Shown here: one piece after another, positions 13,701 to 27,807 of the stretch
Numbering within the stretch: the stretch's first letter is position 1
Layout: every line of letters begins with the position of its first letter
NCBI RefSeq assembly: GCF_051020955.1
Contig: NW_027476377.1
Span: forward strand, 124,001-188,000
Source: Megalopta genalis
Lineage: Eukaryota > Arthropoda > Insecta > Hymenoptera > Halictidae
DNA: 64,000 nt
Direction: 5' to 3'
Position numbers and translations under genes: made by a program
Notes under the pieces: generated by a model
Database searches by the model: none
What the model was told of the DNA's origin: nothing
What the model saw: the letters and a program-made list of their open reading frames with translations, nothing else

Positions 13701-15951
13701 GTGTTTCTCTTGGATTTGAAGCTATCTCGTTTTAATCGCATGCAGTTGAAGCTAAACCATGTTTATCACATGTATCTGAATCCAAACCATTTGTTTCGCA
13801 CAGATTTGAAGCTAAGCCTCCTACTTCGCATTGATTTGAAGTTAAATCATGTGTTTCCCTGGGATTTGAAGCTAACTCGTTCCATTCGCATGCAGTTGAC
13901 TGTAAATCGTGTTTATCACAAGTATTTGAAGCTAAACCATTTGTTTCGCATGGATTTGAAGCTAAGCCTCCTACTTCGCATTGATTTGAAGTTAAATCAT
14001 GTGTTTCTCTTGAATTTGAAGCTAACTCATTTGATTCGCATGCAGTTGAAGCTAAATCATGTTTATAACAAGTATTTGAAGCTAAACCATTTGTTTCGCA
14101 TTGATTTGAAGCTAAGTCTACTACTTTGCATTGATTTGAAGTTAAATCATGTGTTTCCCTTGAATTTGAAGCTAAGTCGTTTGATTCGCATGCAGTTGAA
14201 GCTAAATCATTTTGATCACAAGTATCTGAATCCAAACCATTTGTTTCGCATTGATTTGAAGCTAAGCCTCCTACTTCGCATTGATTTGAAGTTAAATCAT
14301 GTGTTTCTCTTGAATTTGAAGCTAACTCGTTTGATTCGCCTGCATTTGAAGCTATTTCATTTAAACCGCAAGTATCTGAACCCAAAACATTTGTTTCGCA
14401 TTGTTTTGAAGCTAAGCCTACTACTTCGCATTGATTTGAAGTTAAACCATGTGTTTCCCTTGGATTTGAAGCTAATTCGTTTGATTCGCACGCAGTTGAA
14501 GCTAAATCATGTTTATCGCAAGTATTTGAAGGTAAATCATTTGTTTCGCGTGAATTTGATGCTAAGACTTCTCCTTCGCATTGATTTGAAGTTAAATCAT
14601 GTGTTTCTCTTGAATTTGAAGCTAACTCGTTTGATTCGCATGCAGTTGAAGCTAAATCATTTTGATCACAAGAATCTGAATCCAAACTATTTGTTTCGCA
14701 TTGATTTGAACCTAAGCCTCCTACTTCGCATTGATTTGAAGTTAAATCATGTGTTTCCCTGGGATTTGAAGCTAACTCGTTCCATTCGCATGCAATTGAC
14801 TCTAAATCGTGTTTATCAGAAGTATTTGAAGCTAAACCATTTCTTTCACATGGATTTGAAGCTAAGCCTTCTTCTTCGCATTGATTTGAAGCTAACTCAT
14901 ATGCTTCGCATGGATGTGAAGCTAACTCGTTTGTTTCGCCTGCATTTGAAGCTATTTCATTTAAACCGCAGGTATTTGAAGGTAATTCATTTGTTTCGCA
15001 TTGATTTGAAGCTAAGCCTACTACTTCGCATTGATTTGAAGTTAATTCATGTGTTTCTCTTGAATTTGAAGCGAACTCGTTCGATTCGCATGCAATTGAC
15101 TCTAAATCGTGTTTATCAGAAGTATTTGAAGCTAAACCATTTCTTTCGCATTGATTTGAAGCTAAGCCTTCTTCTTCGCATTGATTTGAAGCTAACTCAT
15201 ATGCTTCGCATGGATGTGAAGCTAACTCGTTTGTTTCGCCTGCATTTGAAGCTATTTCATTTAAACCGCAGGTATTTGAAGGTAATTCATTTGTTTCGCA
15301 TTGATTTGAAGCTAAGCCTACTACTTCGCATTGATTTGAAGTTAATTCATGTGTTTCTCTTGAATTTGAAGCGAACTCGTTCGATTCGTATGCAGTTGAA
15401 ACTAAATCATGTTTATCACAAGTATTTGAAGCTAAACCATTTGTTTCGCATTGATTTGAAGCTAAGTCTACTACTTTGCATTGATTTGAAGCTGAATCAT
15501 GTGTTTCGCATGGTCTTGAAGCTAACTCGTTTGTTTCGCCTGCATTTGAAGCTATTTCATTTAAACCGCAAGTATCTGAACCCAAAACATTTGTTTCGCA
15601 TTGTTTTGAAGCTAAGCCTACTACTTCGCATTGATTTGAAGTTAAACCATGTGTTTCCCTGGGATTTGAAGCTAACTCGTTCCATTCGCATGCAGTTGAC
15701 TGTAAATCGTGTTTATCACAAGTATTTGAAGCTAAACCATTTGTTTCGCATGGATTTGAAGTTAAGCCTTCTACTTCATATTGATTTGATGCTAAATCAT
15801 GTGCTTCGCATGGATTTGAAGCTAACTCGTTTGTTTCTCCTGCATTTGAAGCTATTTCATTTAAACCGCAGGTATTTGAAGGAAATTCATTTGTTTCGCA
15901 TGGATTTGAAGCTAAGCCTTCTACTTCGCATTGATTTGAAGTTAATATCGC
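13701..15951. repeat. Third-tier unit, 2,251 bp; duplicate of 3,197-5,447
   Basis: The unit has fifteen modules in the same order as the earlier copy and the same AATATCGCG junction, with only scattered single-base differences seen by eye. It is part of the 10.5-kb-scale duplication. Confidence 0.88.
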
Positions 15952-16402
15952 GTGTTTCTCTTGGATTTGAAGCTATCTCGTTTTAATCGCATGCAGTTGA
16001 AGCTAAACCATGTTTATCACATGTATCTGAATCCAAACCATTTGTTTCGCACAGATTTGAAGCTAAGCCTCCTACTTCGCATTGATTTGAAGTTAAATCA
16101 TGTGTTTCCCTGGGATTTGAAGCTAACTCGTTCCATTCGCATGCAGTTGACTGTAAATCGTGTTTATCACAAGTATTTGAAGCTAAACCATTTGTTTCGC
16201 ATGGATTTGAAGTTAAGCCTTCTACTTCATATTGATTTGATGCTAAATCATGTGCTTCGCATGGATTTGAAGCTAACTCGTTTGTTTCGCCTTCATTTGA
16301 AGCTATTTCATTTAAACCGCAGGTATTTGAAGGAAATTCATTTGTTTCGCATGGATTTGAAGCTAAGCCTTCTACTTCGCATTGATTTGAAGTTAATATC
16401 GC
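15952..16402. repeat. Short third-tier unit, 451 bp, second copy
   Basis: Three modules with the CCTTCATTTG marker near 16,289. I saw no difference from 5,448-5,898. Confidence 0.88.
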
Positions 16403-18953
16403 GTGTTTCTCTTGGATTTGAAGCTATCTCGTTTTAATCGCATGCAGTTGAAGCTAAACCATGTTTATCACATGTATCTGAATCCAAACCATTTGTTTCG
16501 CACAGATTTGAAGCTAAGCCTCCTACTTCGCATTGATTTGAAGTTAAATCATGTGTTTCTCTTGAATTTGAAGCTAACTCGTTTGATTCGCATGCAGTTG
16601 AAGCTAAATCATTTTGTTCACAAGTATCTGAACCCAAAACATTTGTTTCGCATTGTTTTGAAGCTAAGCCTACTACTTCGCATTGATTTGAAGTTAAGCC
16701 ATGTGTTTCCCTTGGATTTGAAGCTAAGTCGTTTGATTCGCACGCAGTTGAAGCTAAATCATGTTTATCGCAAGTATTTGAAGGTAAATCATTTGTTTCG
16801 CATGAATTTGATGCTAAGACTTCTCCTTCGCATTGATTTGAAGTTAAATCATGTGTTTCTCTTGAATTTGAAGCTAACTCGTTTGATTCGCATGCAGTTG
16901 AAGCTAAATCATTTTGATCACAAGTATCTGAATCCAAACTATTTGTTTCGCATTGATTTGAACCTAAGCCTCCTACTTCGCATTGATTTGAAGTTAAATC
17001 ATGTGTTTCCCTGGGATTTGAAGCTAACTCGTTCCATTCGCATGCAATTGACTCTAAATCGTGTTTATCAGAAGTATTTGAAGCTAAACCATTTCTTTCA
17101 CATGGATTTGAAGCTAAGCCTTCTACTTCGCATTGATTTGAAGCTAACTCATGTGCTTCGCATGGATTTGAAGCTAACTCGTTTGTTTCGCCTGCATTTG
17201 AAGCTATTTCATTTAAACCGCAGATATTTGAAGGTAATTCATTTGTTTCGCATTGATTTGAAGCTAAGACTACTACTTCGCATTGATTTGAATTTAATTC
17301 ATGTGTTTCTCTTGAATTTGAAGCGAACTCGTTCGATTCGTATGCAGTTGAAACTAAATCATGTTTATAACAAGTATTTGAAGCTAAACCATTTGTTTCG
17401 CATTGATTTGAAGCTAAGTCTACTACTTTGCATTGATTTGAAGTTAAATCATGTGTTTCCCTTGAATTTGAAGCTAAGTCGTTTGATTCGCATGCAGTTG
17501 AAGCTAAATCATTTTGATCACAAGTATCTGAATCCAAACCATTTGTTTCGCATTGATTTGAAGCTAAGCCTCCTACTTCGCATTGATTTGAAGTTAAATC
17601 ATGTGTTTCTCTTGAATTTGAAGCTAACTCGTTTGATTCGCATGCAGTTGAAGCTAAATCATTTTGATCACAAGAATCTGAATCCAAACTATTTGTTTCG
17701 CATTGATTTGAACCTAAGCCTCCTACTTCGCATTGATTTGAAGTTAAATCATGTGTTTCCCTGGGATTTGAAGCTAACTCGTTCCATTCGCATGCAATTG
17801 ACTCTAAATCGTGTTTATCAGAAGTATTTGAAGCTAAACCATTTCTTTCACATGGATTTGAAGCTAAGCCTTCTTCTTCGCATTGATTTGAAGCTAACTC
17901 ATATGCTTCGCATGGATGTGAAGCTAACTCGTTTGTTTCGCCTGCATTTGAAGCTATTTCATTTAAACCGCAGGTATTTGAAGGTAATTCATTTGTTTCG
18001 CATTGATTTGAAGCTAAGCCTACTACTTCGCATTGATTTGAAGTTAATTCATGTGTTTCTCTTGAATTTGAAGCGAACTCGTTCGATTCGCATGCAATTG
18101 ACTCTAAATCGTGTTTATCAGAAGTATTTGAAGCTAAACCATTACTTTCGCATTGATTTGAAGCTAAGCCTTCTTCTTCGCATTGATTTGAAGCTAACTC
18201 ATATGCTTCGCATGGATGTGAAGCTAACTCGTTTGTTTCGCCTGCATTTGAAGCTATTTCATTTAAACCGCAGGTATTTGAAGGTAATTCATTTGTTTCG
18301 CATTGATTTGAAGCTAAGCCTACTACTTCGCATTGATTTGAAGTTAATTCATGTGTTTCTCTTGAATTTGAAGCGAACTCGTTCGATTCGTATGCAGTTG
18401 AAACTAAATCATGTTTATCACAAGTATTTGAAGCTAAACCATTTGTTTCGCATTGATTTGAAGCTAAGTCTACTACTTTGCATTGATTTGAAGCTGAATC
18501 ATGTGTTTCGCATGGTCTTGAAGCTAACTCGTTTGTTTCGCCTGCATTTGAAGCTATTTCATTTAAACCGCAAGTATCTGAACCCAAAACATTTGTTTCG
18601 CATTGTTTTGAAGCTAAGCCTACTACTTCGCATTGATTTGAAGTTAAACCATGTGTTTCCCTGGGATTTGAAGCTAACTCGTTCCATTCGCATGCAGTTG
18701 ACTGTAAATCGTGTTTATCACAAGTATTTGAAGCTAAACCATTTGTTTCGCATGGATTTGAAGTTAAGCCTTCTACTTCATATTGATTTGATGCTAAATC
18801 ATGTGCTTCGCATGGATTTGAAGCTAACTCGTTTGTTTCTCCTGCATTTGAAGCTATTTCATTTAAACCGCAGGTATTTGAAGGAAATTCATTTGTTTCG
18901 CATGGATTTGAAGCTAAGCCTTCTACTTCGCATTGATTTGAAGTTAATATCGC
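16403..18953. repeat. Third-tier unit, 2,551 bp; duplicate of 5,899-8,449
   Basis: The unit has seventeen modules. It has a replaced module near 18,081-18,155, where CGCATGCAATTGACTC takes the place of CGTATGCAGTTGAAAC. The same replacement is seen at about 4,580 and 15,085, which suggests conversion between units rather than new mutation. It carries a private CCATTACTTTCGC near 18,140. Confidence 0.87.
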
Positions 18954-19404
18954 GTGTTTCTCTTGGATTTGAAGCTATCTCGTTTTAATCGCATGCAGTT
19001 GAAGCTAAACCATGTTTATCACATGTATCTGAATCCAAACCATTTGTTTCGCACAGATTTGAAGCTAAGCCTCCTACTTCGCATTGATTTGAAGTTAAAT
19101 CATGTGTTTCCCTGGGATTTGAAGCTAACTCGTTCCATTCGCATGCAGTTGACTGTAAATCGTGTTTATCACAAGTATTTGAAGCTAAACCATTTGTTTC
19201 GCATGGATTTGAAGTTAAGCCTTCTACTTCATATTGATTTGATGCTAAATCATGTGCTTCGCATGGATTTGAAGCTAACTCGTTTGTTTCGCCTTCATTT
19301 GAAGCTATTTCATTTAAACCGCAGGTATTTGAAGGAAATTCATTTGTTTCGCATGGATTTGAAGCTAAGCCTTCTACTTCGCATTGATTTGAAGTTAATA
19401 TCGC
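18954..19404. repeat. Short third-tier unit, 451 bp, third copy
   Basis: This lies 3,002 bp after the second copy (twenty modules plus two junction bases) and has the same CCTTCATTTG marker near 19,290. With the following unit it forms a tandem duplication of 15,952-18,953. Confidence 0.88.
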
Positions 19405-21505
19405 GTGTTTCTCTTGGATTTGAAGCTATCTCGTTTTAATCGCATGCAGTTGAAGCTAAACCATGTTTATCACATGTATCTGAATCCAAACCATTTGTTT
19501 CGCACAGATTTGAAGCTAAGCCTCCTACTTCGCATTGATTTGAAGTTAAATCATGTGTTTCTCTTGAATTTGAAGCTAACTCGTTTGATTCGCATGCAGT
19601 TGAAGCTAAATCATTTTGTTCACAAGTATCTGAACCCAAAACATTTGTTTCGCATTGTTTTGAAGCTAAGCCTACTACTTCGCATTGATTTGAAGTTAAG
19701 CCATGTGTTTCCCTTGGATTTGAAGCTAAGTCGTTTGATTCGCACGCAGTTGAAGCTAAATCATGTTTATCGCAAGTATTTGAAGGTAAATCATTTGTTT
19801 CGCATGAATTTGATGCTAAGACTTCTCCTTCGCATTGATTTGAAGTTAAATCATGTGTTTCTCTTGAATTTGAAGCTAACTCGTTTGATTCGCATGCAGT
19901 TGAAGCTAAATCATTTTGATCACAAGTATCTGAATCCAAACTATTTGTTTCGCATTGATTTGAACCTAAGCCTCCTACTTCGCATTGATTTGAAGTTAAA
20001 TCATGTGTTTCCCTGGGATTTGAAGCTAACTCGTTCCATTCGCATGCAATTGACTCTAAATCGTGTTTATCAGAAGTATTTGAAGCTAAACCATTTCTTT
20101 CACATGGATTTGAAGCTAAGCCTTCTACTTCGCATTGATTTGAAGCTAACTCATGTGCTTCGCATGGATTTGAAGCTAACTCGTTTGTTTCGCCTGCATT
20201 TGAAGCTATTTCATTTAAACCGCAGATATTTGAAGGTAATTCATTTGTTTCGCATTGATTTGAAGCTAAGACTACTACTTCGCATTGATTTGAATTTAAT
20301 TCATGTGTTTCTCTTGAATTTGAAGCGAACTCGTTCGATTCGTATGCAGTTGAAACTAAATCATGTTTATAACAAGTATTTGAAGCTAAACCATTTGTTT
20401 CGCATTGATTTGAAGCTAAGTCTACTACTTTGCATTGATTTGAAGTTAAATCATGTGTTTCCCTTGAATTTGAAGCTAAGTCGTTTGATTCGCATGCAGT
20501 TGAAGCTAAATCATTTTGATCACAAGTATCTGAATCCAAACCATTTGTTTCGCATTGATTTGAAGCTAAGCCTCCTACTTCGCATTGATTTGAAGTTAAA
20601 TCATGTGTTTCTCTTGAATTTGAAGCTAACTCGTTTGATTCGCATGCAGTTGAAGCTAAATCATTTTGATCACAAGAATCTGAATCCAAACTATTTGTTT
20701 CGCATTGATTTGAACCTAAGCCTCCTACTTCGCATTGATTTGAAGTTAAATCATGTGTTTCCCTGGGATTTGAAGCTAACTCGCTCCATTCGCATGCAAT
20801 TGACTCTAAATCGTGTTTATCAGAAGTATTTGAAGCTAAACCATTTCTTTCACATGGATTTGAAGCTAAGCCTTCTTCTTCGCATTGATTTGAAGCTAAC
20901 TCATATGCTTCGCATGGATGTGAAGCTAACTCGTTTGTTTCGCCTGCATTTGAAGCTATTTCATTTAAACCGCAGGTATTTGAAGGTAATTCATTTGTTT
21001 CGCATTGATTTGAAGCTAAGCCTACTACTTCGCATTGATTTGAAGTTAATTCATGTGTTTCTCTTGAATTTGAAGCGAACTCGTTCGATTCGTATGCAGT
21101 TGAAACTAAATCATGTTTATCACAAGTATTTGAAGCTAAACCATTTGTTACGCATTGATTTGAAGCTAAGTCTACTACTTTGCACTGATTTGAAGCTGAA
21201 TCATGTGTTTCGCATGGTCTTGAAGCTAACTCGTTTGTTTCGCCTGCATTTGAAGCTATTTCATTTAAACCGCAAGTATCTGAACCCAAAACATTTGTTT
21301 CGCATTGTTTTGAAGCTAAGCCTACTACTTCGCATTGATTTGAAGTTAAACCATGTGTTTCCCTTGGATTTGAAGCTAATTCGTTTGATTCGCACGCAGT
21401 TGAAGCTAAATCATGTTTATCGCAAGTATTTGAAGGAAATTCATTTGTTTCGCATGGATTTGAAGCTAAGCCTTCTACTTCGCATTGATTTGAAGTTAGT
21501 ATCAT
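19405..21505. repeat. Third-tier unit, 2,101 bp (14 modules)
   Basis: The unit follows 16,403-18,953 closely for its first 1.5 kb, then has lost modules relative to it. Private changes are CTCGCTCCATTCG near 20,783, TTTGTTACGCATTG near 21,146 and TTTGCACTGATTTG near 21,180. It ends in the AGTATCATG junction version. Confidence 0.86.
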
Positions 21506-24500
21506 GTGTTTCTCTTGGATTTGAAGCTATCTCGTTTTAATCGCATGCAGTTGAAGCTAAACCATGTTTATCACATGTATCTGAATCCAAACCATTTGTT
21601 TCGCACAGATTTGAAGCTAAGCCTCCTACTTCGCATTGATTTGAAGTTAAATCATGTGTTTCCCTGGGATTTGAAGCTAACTCGTTCCATTCGCATGCAA
21701 TTGACTCTAAATCGTGTTTATCAGAAGTATTTGAAGCTAAACTATTTGTTTCACATGGATTTGAAGCTAAGCCTCCTTGTTCGCATTGATTTGAAGTTAA
21801 TTCATGTGTTTCCCTTGAATTTGAAGCTAAGTCGTTTGATTCGCATGCAGTTGAAGCTAAATCATTTTGATCACAAGTATCTGAATCCAAACCATTTGTT
21901 TCGCATTGATTTGAAGCTAAGCCTCCTACTTCGCATTGATTTGAAGTTAAATCATGTGTTTCTCTTGAATTTGAATCTAACTCGTTTGATTCGCATGCAG
22001 TTGAAGCTAAATCATTTTGTTCACAAGTATCTGAACCCAAAACATTTGTTTCGCATTGTTTTGAAGCTAAGCCTACTACTTCGCATTGATTTGAAGTTAA
22101 GCCATGTGTTTCCCTTGGATTTGAAGCTAAGTCGTTTGATTCGCACGCAGTTGAAGCTAAATCATGTTTATCGCAAGTATTTGAAGGTAAATCATTTGTT
22201 TCGCATGAATTTGATGCTAAGACTTCTCCTTCGCATTGATTTGAAGTTAAATCATGTGTTTCTCTTGAATTTGAAGCTAACTTGTTTGATTCGCATGCAG
22301 TTGAAGCTAAATCATTTTGATCACAAGTATCTGAATCCAAACTATTTGTTTCGCATTGATTTGAACCTAAGCCTCCTACTTCGCATTGATTTGAAGTTAA
22401 ATCATGTGTTTCCCTGGGATTTGAAGCTAACTCGTTCCATTCGCATGGAATTGACTCTAAATCGTGTTTATCAGAAGTATTTGAAGCTAAACCATTTGTT
22501 TCACATGGATTTGAAGCCAAGCCTTCTACTTCGCATTGATTTGAAGCTAACTCATGTGCTTCGCATGGATTTGAAGCTAACTCGTTTGTTTCGCCTGCAT
22601 TTGAAGCTATTTCATTTAAACCGCAGATATTTGAAGGTAAATCATTTGTTTCACATGGATTTGAAGCTAAGCCTACTACTTCGCATTGATTTGAAGTTAA
22701 TTCATGTGTTTCTCTTGAATTTGAAGCTAAGTCGTTTGATTCGCATGCAGTTGAAGCTAAATCATTTTGATCACAAGTATCTGAATCCAAACCATTTGTT
22801 TCGCATTGATTTGAAGCTAAGCCTCCTACTTCGCATTGATTTGAAGTTAAATCATGTGTTTCTCTTGAATTTGAAGCTAACTCGTTTGATTCGCATGCAG
22901 TTGAAGCTAAATCATTTTGTTCACAAGTATCTGAACCCAAAACATTTGTTTCGCATTGTTTTGAAGCTAAGCCTACTACTTCGCATTGATTTGAAGTTAA
23001 ACCATGTGTTTCCCTTGGATTTGAAGCTAAGTCGTTTGATTCGCACGCAGTTGAAGCTAAATCATGTTTATCGCAAGTATTTGAAGGTAAATCATTTGTT
23101 TCGCATGAATTTGATGCTAAGACTTCTCCTTCGCATTGATTTGAAGTTAAATCATGTGTTTCTCTTGAATTTGAAGCTAACTCGTTTGATTCGCATGCAG
23201 TTGAAGCTAAATCATTTTGTTCACAAGTATCTGAACCCAAAACATTTGTTTCGCATTGTTTTGAAGCTAAGCCTACTACTTCGCATTGATTTGAAGTTAA
23301 ACCATGTGTTTCCCTTGGATTTGAAGCTAAGTCGTTTGATTCGCACGCAGTTGAAGCTAAATCATGTTTATCGCAAGTATTTGAAGGTAAATCATTTGTT
23401 TCGCATGAATTTGATGCTAAGACTTCTCCTTCGCATTGATTTGAAGTTAAATCATGTGTTTCTCTTGAATTTGAAGCTAACTCGTTTGATTCGCATGCAG
23501 TTGAAGCTAAATCATTTTGATCACAAGAATCTGAATCCAAACTATTTGTTTCGCATTGATTTGAACCTAAGCCTCCTACTTCGCATTGATTTGAAGTTAA
23601 ATCATGTGTTTCCCTGGGATTTGAAGCTAACTCGTTCCATTCGCATGGCATTGACTCTAAATCGTGTTTATCAGAAGTATTTGAAGCTAAACCATTTCTT
23701 TCACATGGATTTGAAGCTAAGCCTTCTTCTTCGCATTGATTTGAAGCTAACTCATATGCTTCGCATGGATGTGAAGCTAACTCGTTTGTTTCGCCTGCAT
23801 TTGAAGCTATTTCATTTAAACCGCAGGTATTTGAAGGTAATTCATTTGTTTCGCATTGATTTGAAGCTAAGCCTACTACTTCGCATTGATTTGAAGTTAA
23901 TTCATGTGTTTCTCTTGAATTTGAAGCGAACTCGTTCGATTCGTATGCAGTTGAAACTAAATCATGTTTATCACAAGTATTTGAAGCTAAACCATTTGTT
24001 TCGCATTGATTTGTCGCTAAGTCTACTACTTTGCATTGATTTGAAGCTGAATCATGTGTTTCGCATGGTCTTGAAGCTAACTCGTTTGTTTCGCCTGCAT
24101 TTGAAGCTATTTCATTTAAACCGCAAGTATCTGAACCCAAAACATTTGTTTCGCATTGTTTTGAAGCTAAGCCTACTACTTCGCATTGATTTGAAGTTAA
24201 ACCATGTGTTTCCCTTGGATTTGAAGCTAAGTCGTTTGATTCGCACGCAGTTGAAGCTAAATCATGTTTATCGCAAGTATTTGAAGGTAAATCATTTGTT
24301 TCGCATGAATTTGATGCTAAGACTTCTCCTTCGCATTGATTTGAAGTTAAATCATGTGTTTCTCTTGAATTTGAAGCTAACTCGTTTGATTCGCATGCAG
24401 TTGAAGCTAAATCATTTTGATCACAAGTATCAGAATCCAAACTATTTGTTTCGCATTGATTTGAAGCTAAGCCTCCTACTTCGCATTGATTTGAAGTTAA

Positions 24501-24806
24501 ATCATGTGTTTCCCTGGGATTTGAAGCTAACTCGTTCCATTCGCATGCAATTGACTCTAAATCGTGTTTATCAGAAGTATTTGAAGCTAAAAAATTTGTT
24601 TCGCATGGATTTGAAGTTAAGCCTTCTACTTCATATTGATTTGATGCTAAATCATGTGCTTCGCATGGATTTGAAGCTAACTCGTTTGTTTCGCCTGCAT
24701 TTGAAGCTATTTCATTTAAACCGCAGGTATTTGAAGGAAATTCATTTGTTTCGCATGGATTTGAAGCTAAGCCTTCTACTTCGCATTGATTTGAAGTTAA
24801 TATCAT
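21506..24806. repeat. Third-tier unit, 3,301 bp (22 modules)
   Basis: The unit has twenty-two modules, again with a two-module (300-bp) local duplication near 22,860-23,460 like the one in 8,450-11,150. Private changes include GCCTCCTTGTTCGC near 21,773, CTTGTTTGATTCG near 22,282 and TTTGTCGCTAAG near 24,011. Near 24,590 it shows GCTAAAAAATTTG, a marker shared with the next four units. Confidence 0.86.
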
Positions 24807-27800
24807 GTGTTTCTCTTGGATTTGAAGCTATCTCGTTTTAATCGCATGCAGTTGAAGCTAAACCATGTTTATCACATGTATCTGAATCCAAACCATTTGT
24901 TTCGCACAGATTTGAAGCTAAGCCTCCTACTTCGCATTGATTTGAAGTTAAATCATGTGTTTCCCTGGGATTTGAAGCTAACTCGTTCCATTCGCATGCA
25001 ATTGACTCTAAATCGTGTTTATCAGAAGTATTTGAAGTTAAACCATTGGTTTCACATGGATTTGAAGCTAAGCCTTCTACTTCGCATTGATTTGAAGCTA
25101 ACTCATGTGCTTCGCATGGATTTGAAGCTAACTCGTTTGTTTCGCCTGCATTTGAAGCTATTTCATTTAAACCGCAGATATTTGAAGGTAATTCATTTGT
25201 TTCGCATTGATTTGAAGCTAAGACTACTACTTCGCATTGATTTGAATTTAATTCATGTGTTTCTCTTGAATTTGAAGCGAACTCGTCCGATTCGTATGCA
25301 GTTGAAACTAAATCATGTTTATAACAAGTATTTGAAGCTAAACCATTTGTTTCGCATTGATTTGAAGCTAAGTCTACTACTTTGCATTGATTTGAAGTTA
25401 AATCATGTGTTTCCCTTGAATTTGAAGCTAACTCGTTTGATTCGCATGCAGTTGAAGCTAAATCATTTTGATCACAAGAATCTGAATCCAAACTATTTGT
25501 TTCGCATTGATTTGAACCTAAGCCTCCTACTTCGCATTGATTTGAAGTTAAATCATGTGTTTCCCTGGGATTTGAAGCTAACTCGTTCCATTCGCATGCA
25601 ATTGACTCTAAATCGTGTTTATCAGAAGTATTTGAAGCTAAACCATTTCTTTCACATGGATTTGAAGCTAAGCCTTCTTCTTCGCATTGATTTGAAGCTA
25701 ACTCATATGCTTCGCATGGATGTGAAGCTAACTCGTTTGTTTCGCCTGCATTTGAAGCTATTTCATTTAAACCGCAGGTATTTGAAGGTAATTCATTTGT
25801 TTCGCATTGATTTGAAGCTAAGCCTACTACTTCGCATTGATTTGAAGTTAATTCATGTGTTTCTCTTGAATTTGAAGCGAACTCGTTCGATTCGTATGCA
25901 GTTGAAACTAAATCATGTTTATCACAAGAATTTGAAGCTAAACCATTTGTTTCGCATTGATTTGAAGCTAAGTCTACTACTTTGCATTGATTTGAAGCTG
26001 AGTCATGTGTTTCGCATGGTCTTGAAGCTAACTCGTTTGTTTCGCCTGCATTTGAAGCTATTTCATTTAAACCGCAAGTATCTGAACCCAAAACATTTGT
26101 TTCGCATTGTTTTGAAGCTAAGCCTACTACTTCGCATTGATTTGAAGTTAAACCATGTGTTTCCCTTGGATTTGAAGCTAATTCGTTTGATTCGCACGCA
26201 GTTGAAGCTAAATCATGTTTATCGCAAGTATTTGAAGGTAAATCATTTGTTTCGCATGAATTTGATGCTAAGACTTCTCCTTCGCATTGATTTGAAGTTA
26301 AATCATGTGTTTCTCTTGAATTTGAAGCTAACTCGTTTGATTCGCATGCAGTTGAAGCTAAATCATTTTGATCACAAGAATCTGAATCCAAACTATTTGT
26401 TTCGCATTGATTTGAACCTAAGCCTCCTACTTCGCATTGATTTGAAGTTAAATCATGTGTTTCTCTTGAATTTGAAGCTAACTCGTTTGATTCGCATGCA
26501 GTTGAAGCTAAATCATTTTGATCACAAGAATCTGAATCCAAACTATTTGTTTCGCATTGATTTGAACCTAAGCCTCCTACTTCGCATTGATTTGAAGTTA
26601 AATCATGTGTTTCCCTGGGATTTGAAGCTAACTCGTTCCATTCGCATGCAATTGACTCTAAATCGTGTTTATCAGAAGTATTTGAAGCTAAACCATTTCT
26701 TTCACATGGATTTGAAGCTAAGCCTTCTTCTTCGCATTGATTTGAAGCTAACTCATATGCTTCGCATGGATGTGAAGCTAACTCGTTTGTTTCGCCTGCA
26801 TTTGAAGCTATTTCATTTAAACCGCAGGTATTTGAAGGTAATTCATTTGTTTCGCATTGATTTGAAGCTAAGCCTACTACTTCGCATTGATTTGAAGTTA
26901 ATTCATGTGTTTCTCTTGAATTTGAAGCGAACTCGTTCGATTCGTATGCAGTTGAAACTAAATCATGTTTATCACAAGTATTTGAAGCTAAACCATTTGT
27001 TTCGCATTGATTTGAAGCTAAGTCTACTACTTTGCATTGATTTGAAGCTGAATCATGTGTTTCGCATGGTCTTGAAGCTAACTCGTTTGTTTCGCCTGCA
27101 TTTGAAGCTATTTCATTTAAACCGCAAGTATCTGAACCCAAAACATTTGTTTCGCATTGTTTTGAAGCTAAGCCTACTACTTCGCATTAATTTGAAGTTA
27201 AACCATGTGTTTCCCTTGGATTTGAAGCTAAGTCGTTTGATTCGCACGCAGTTGAAGCTAAATCATGTTTATCGCAAGTATTTGAAGGTAAATCATTTGT
27301 TTCGCATGAATTTGATGCTAAGACTTCTCCTTCGCATTGATTTGAAGTTAAATCATGTGTTTCTCCTGAATTTGAAGCTAACTCGTTTGATTCGCATGCA
27401 GTTGAAGCTAAATCATTTTGATCACAAGTATCAGAATCCAAACTATTTGTTTCGCATTGATTTGAAGCTAAGCCTCCTACTTCGCATTGATTTGAAGTTA
27501 AATCATGTGTTTCCCTGGGATTTGAAGCTAACTCGTTCCATTCGCATGCAGTTGACTCTAAATCGTGTTTATCACAAGTATTTGAAGCTAAAAAATTTGT
27601 TTCGCATGGATTTGAAGTTAAGCCTTCTACTTCATATTGATTTGATGCTAAATCATGTGCTTCGCATGGATTTGAAGCTAACTCGTTTGTTTCGCCTGCA
27701 TTTGAAGCTATTTCATTTAAACCGCAGGTATTTGAAGGAAATTCATTTGTTTCGCATGGATTTGAAGCTAAGCCTTCTACTTCGCATTGATTTGAAGTTA

Positions 27801-27807
27801 ATATCAT
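24807..27807. repeat. Third-tier unit, 3,001 bp (20 modules)
   Basis: This begins a run of five related units marked by CTCGTCCGATTCG (near 25,283) and, in the first four, GCTAAAAAATTTG near the end. At about 26,310-26,580 a module containing ACAAGAATCTGAATCC is doubled. CGCATTAATTTG near 27,182 introduces a stop on the - strand in place of the usual CGCATTGATTTG. Confidence 0.86.
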
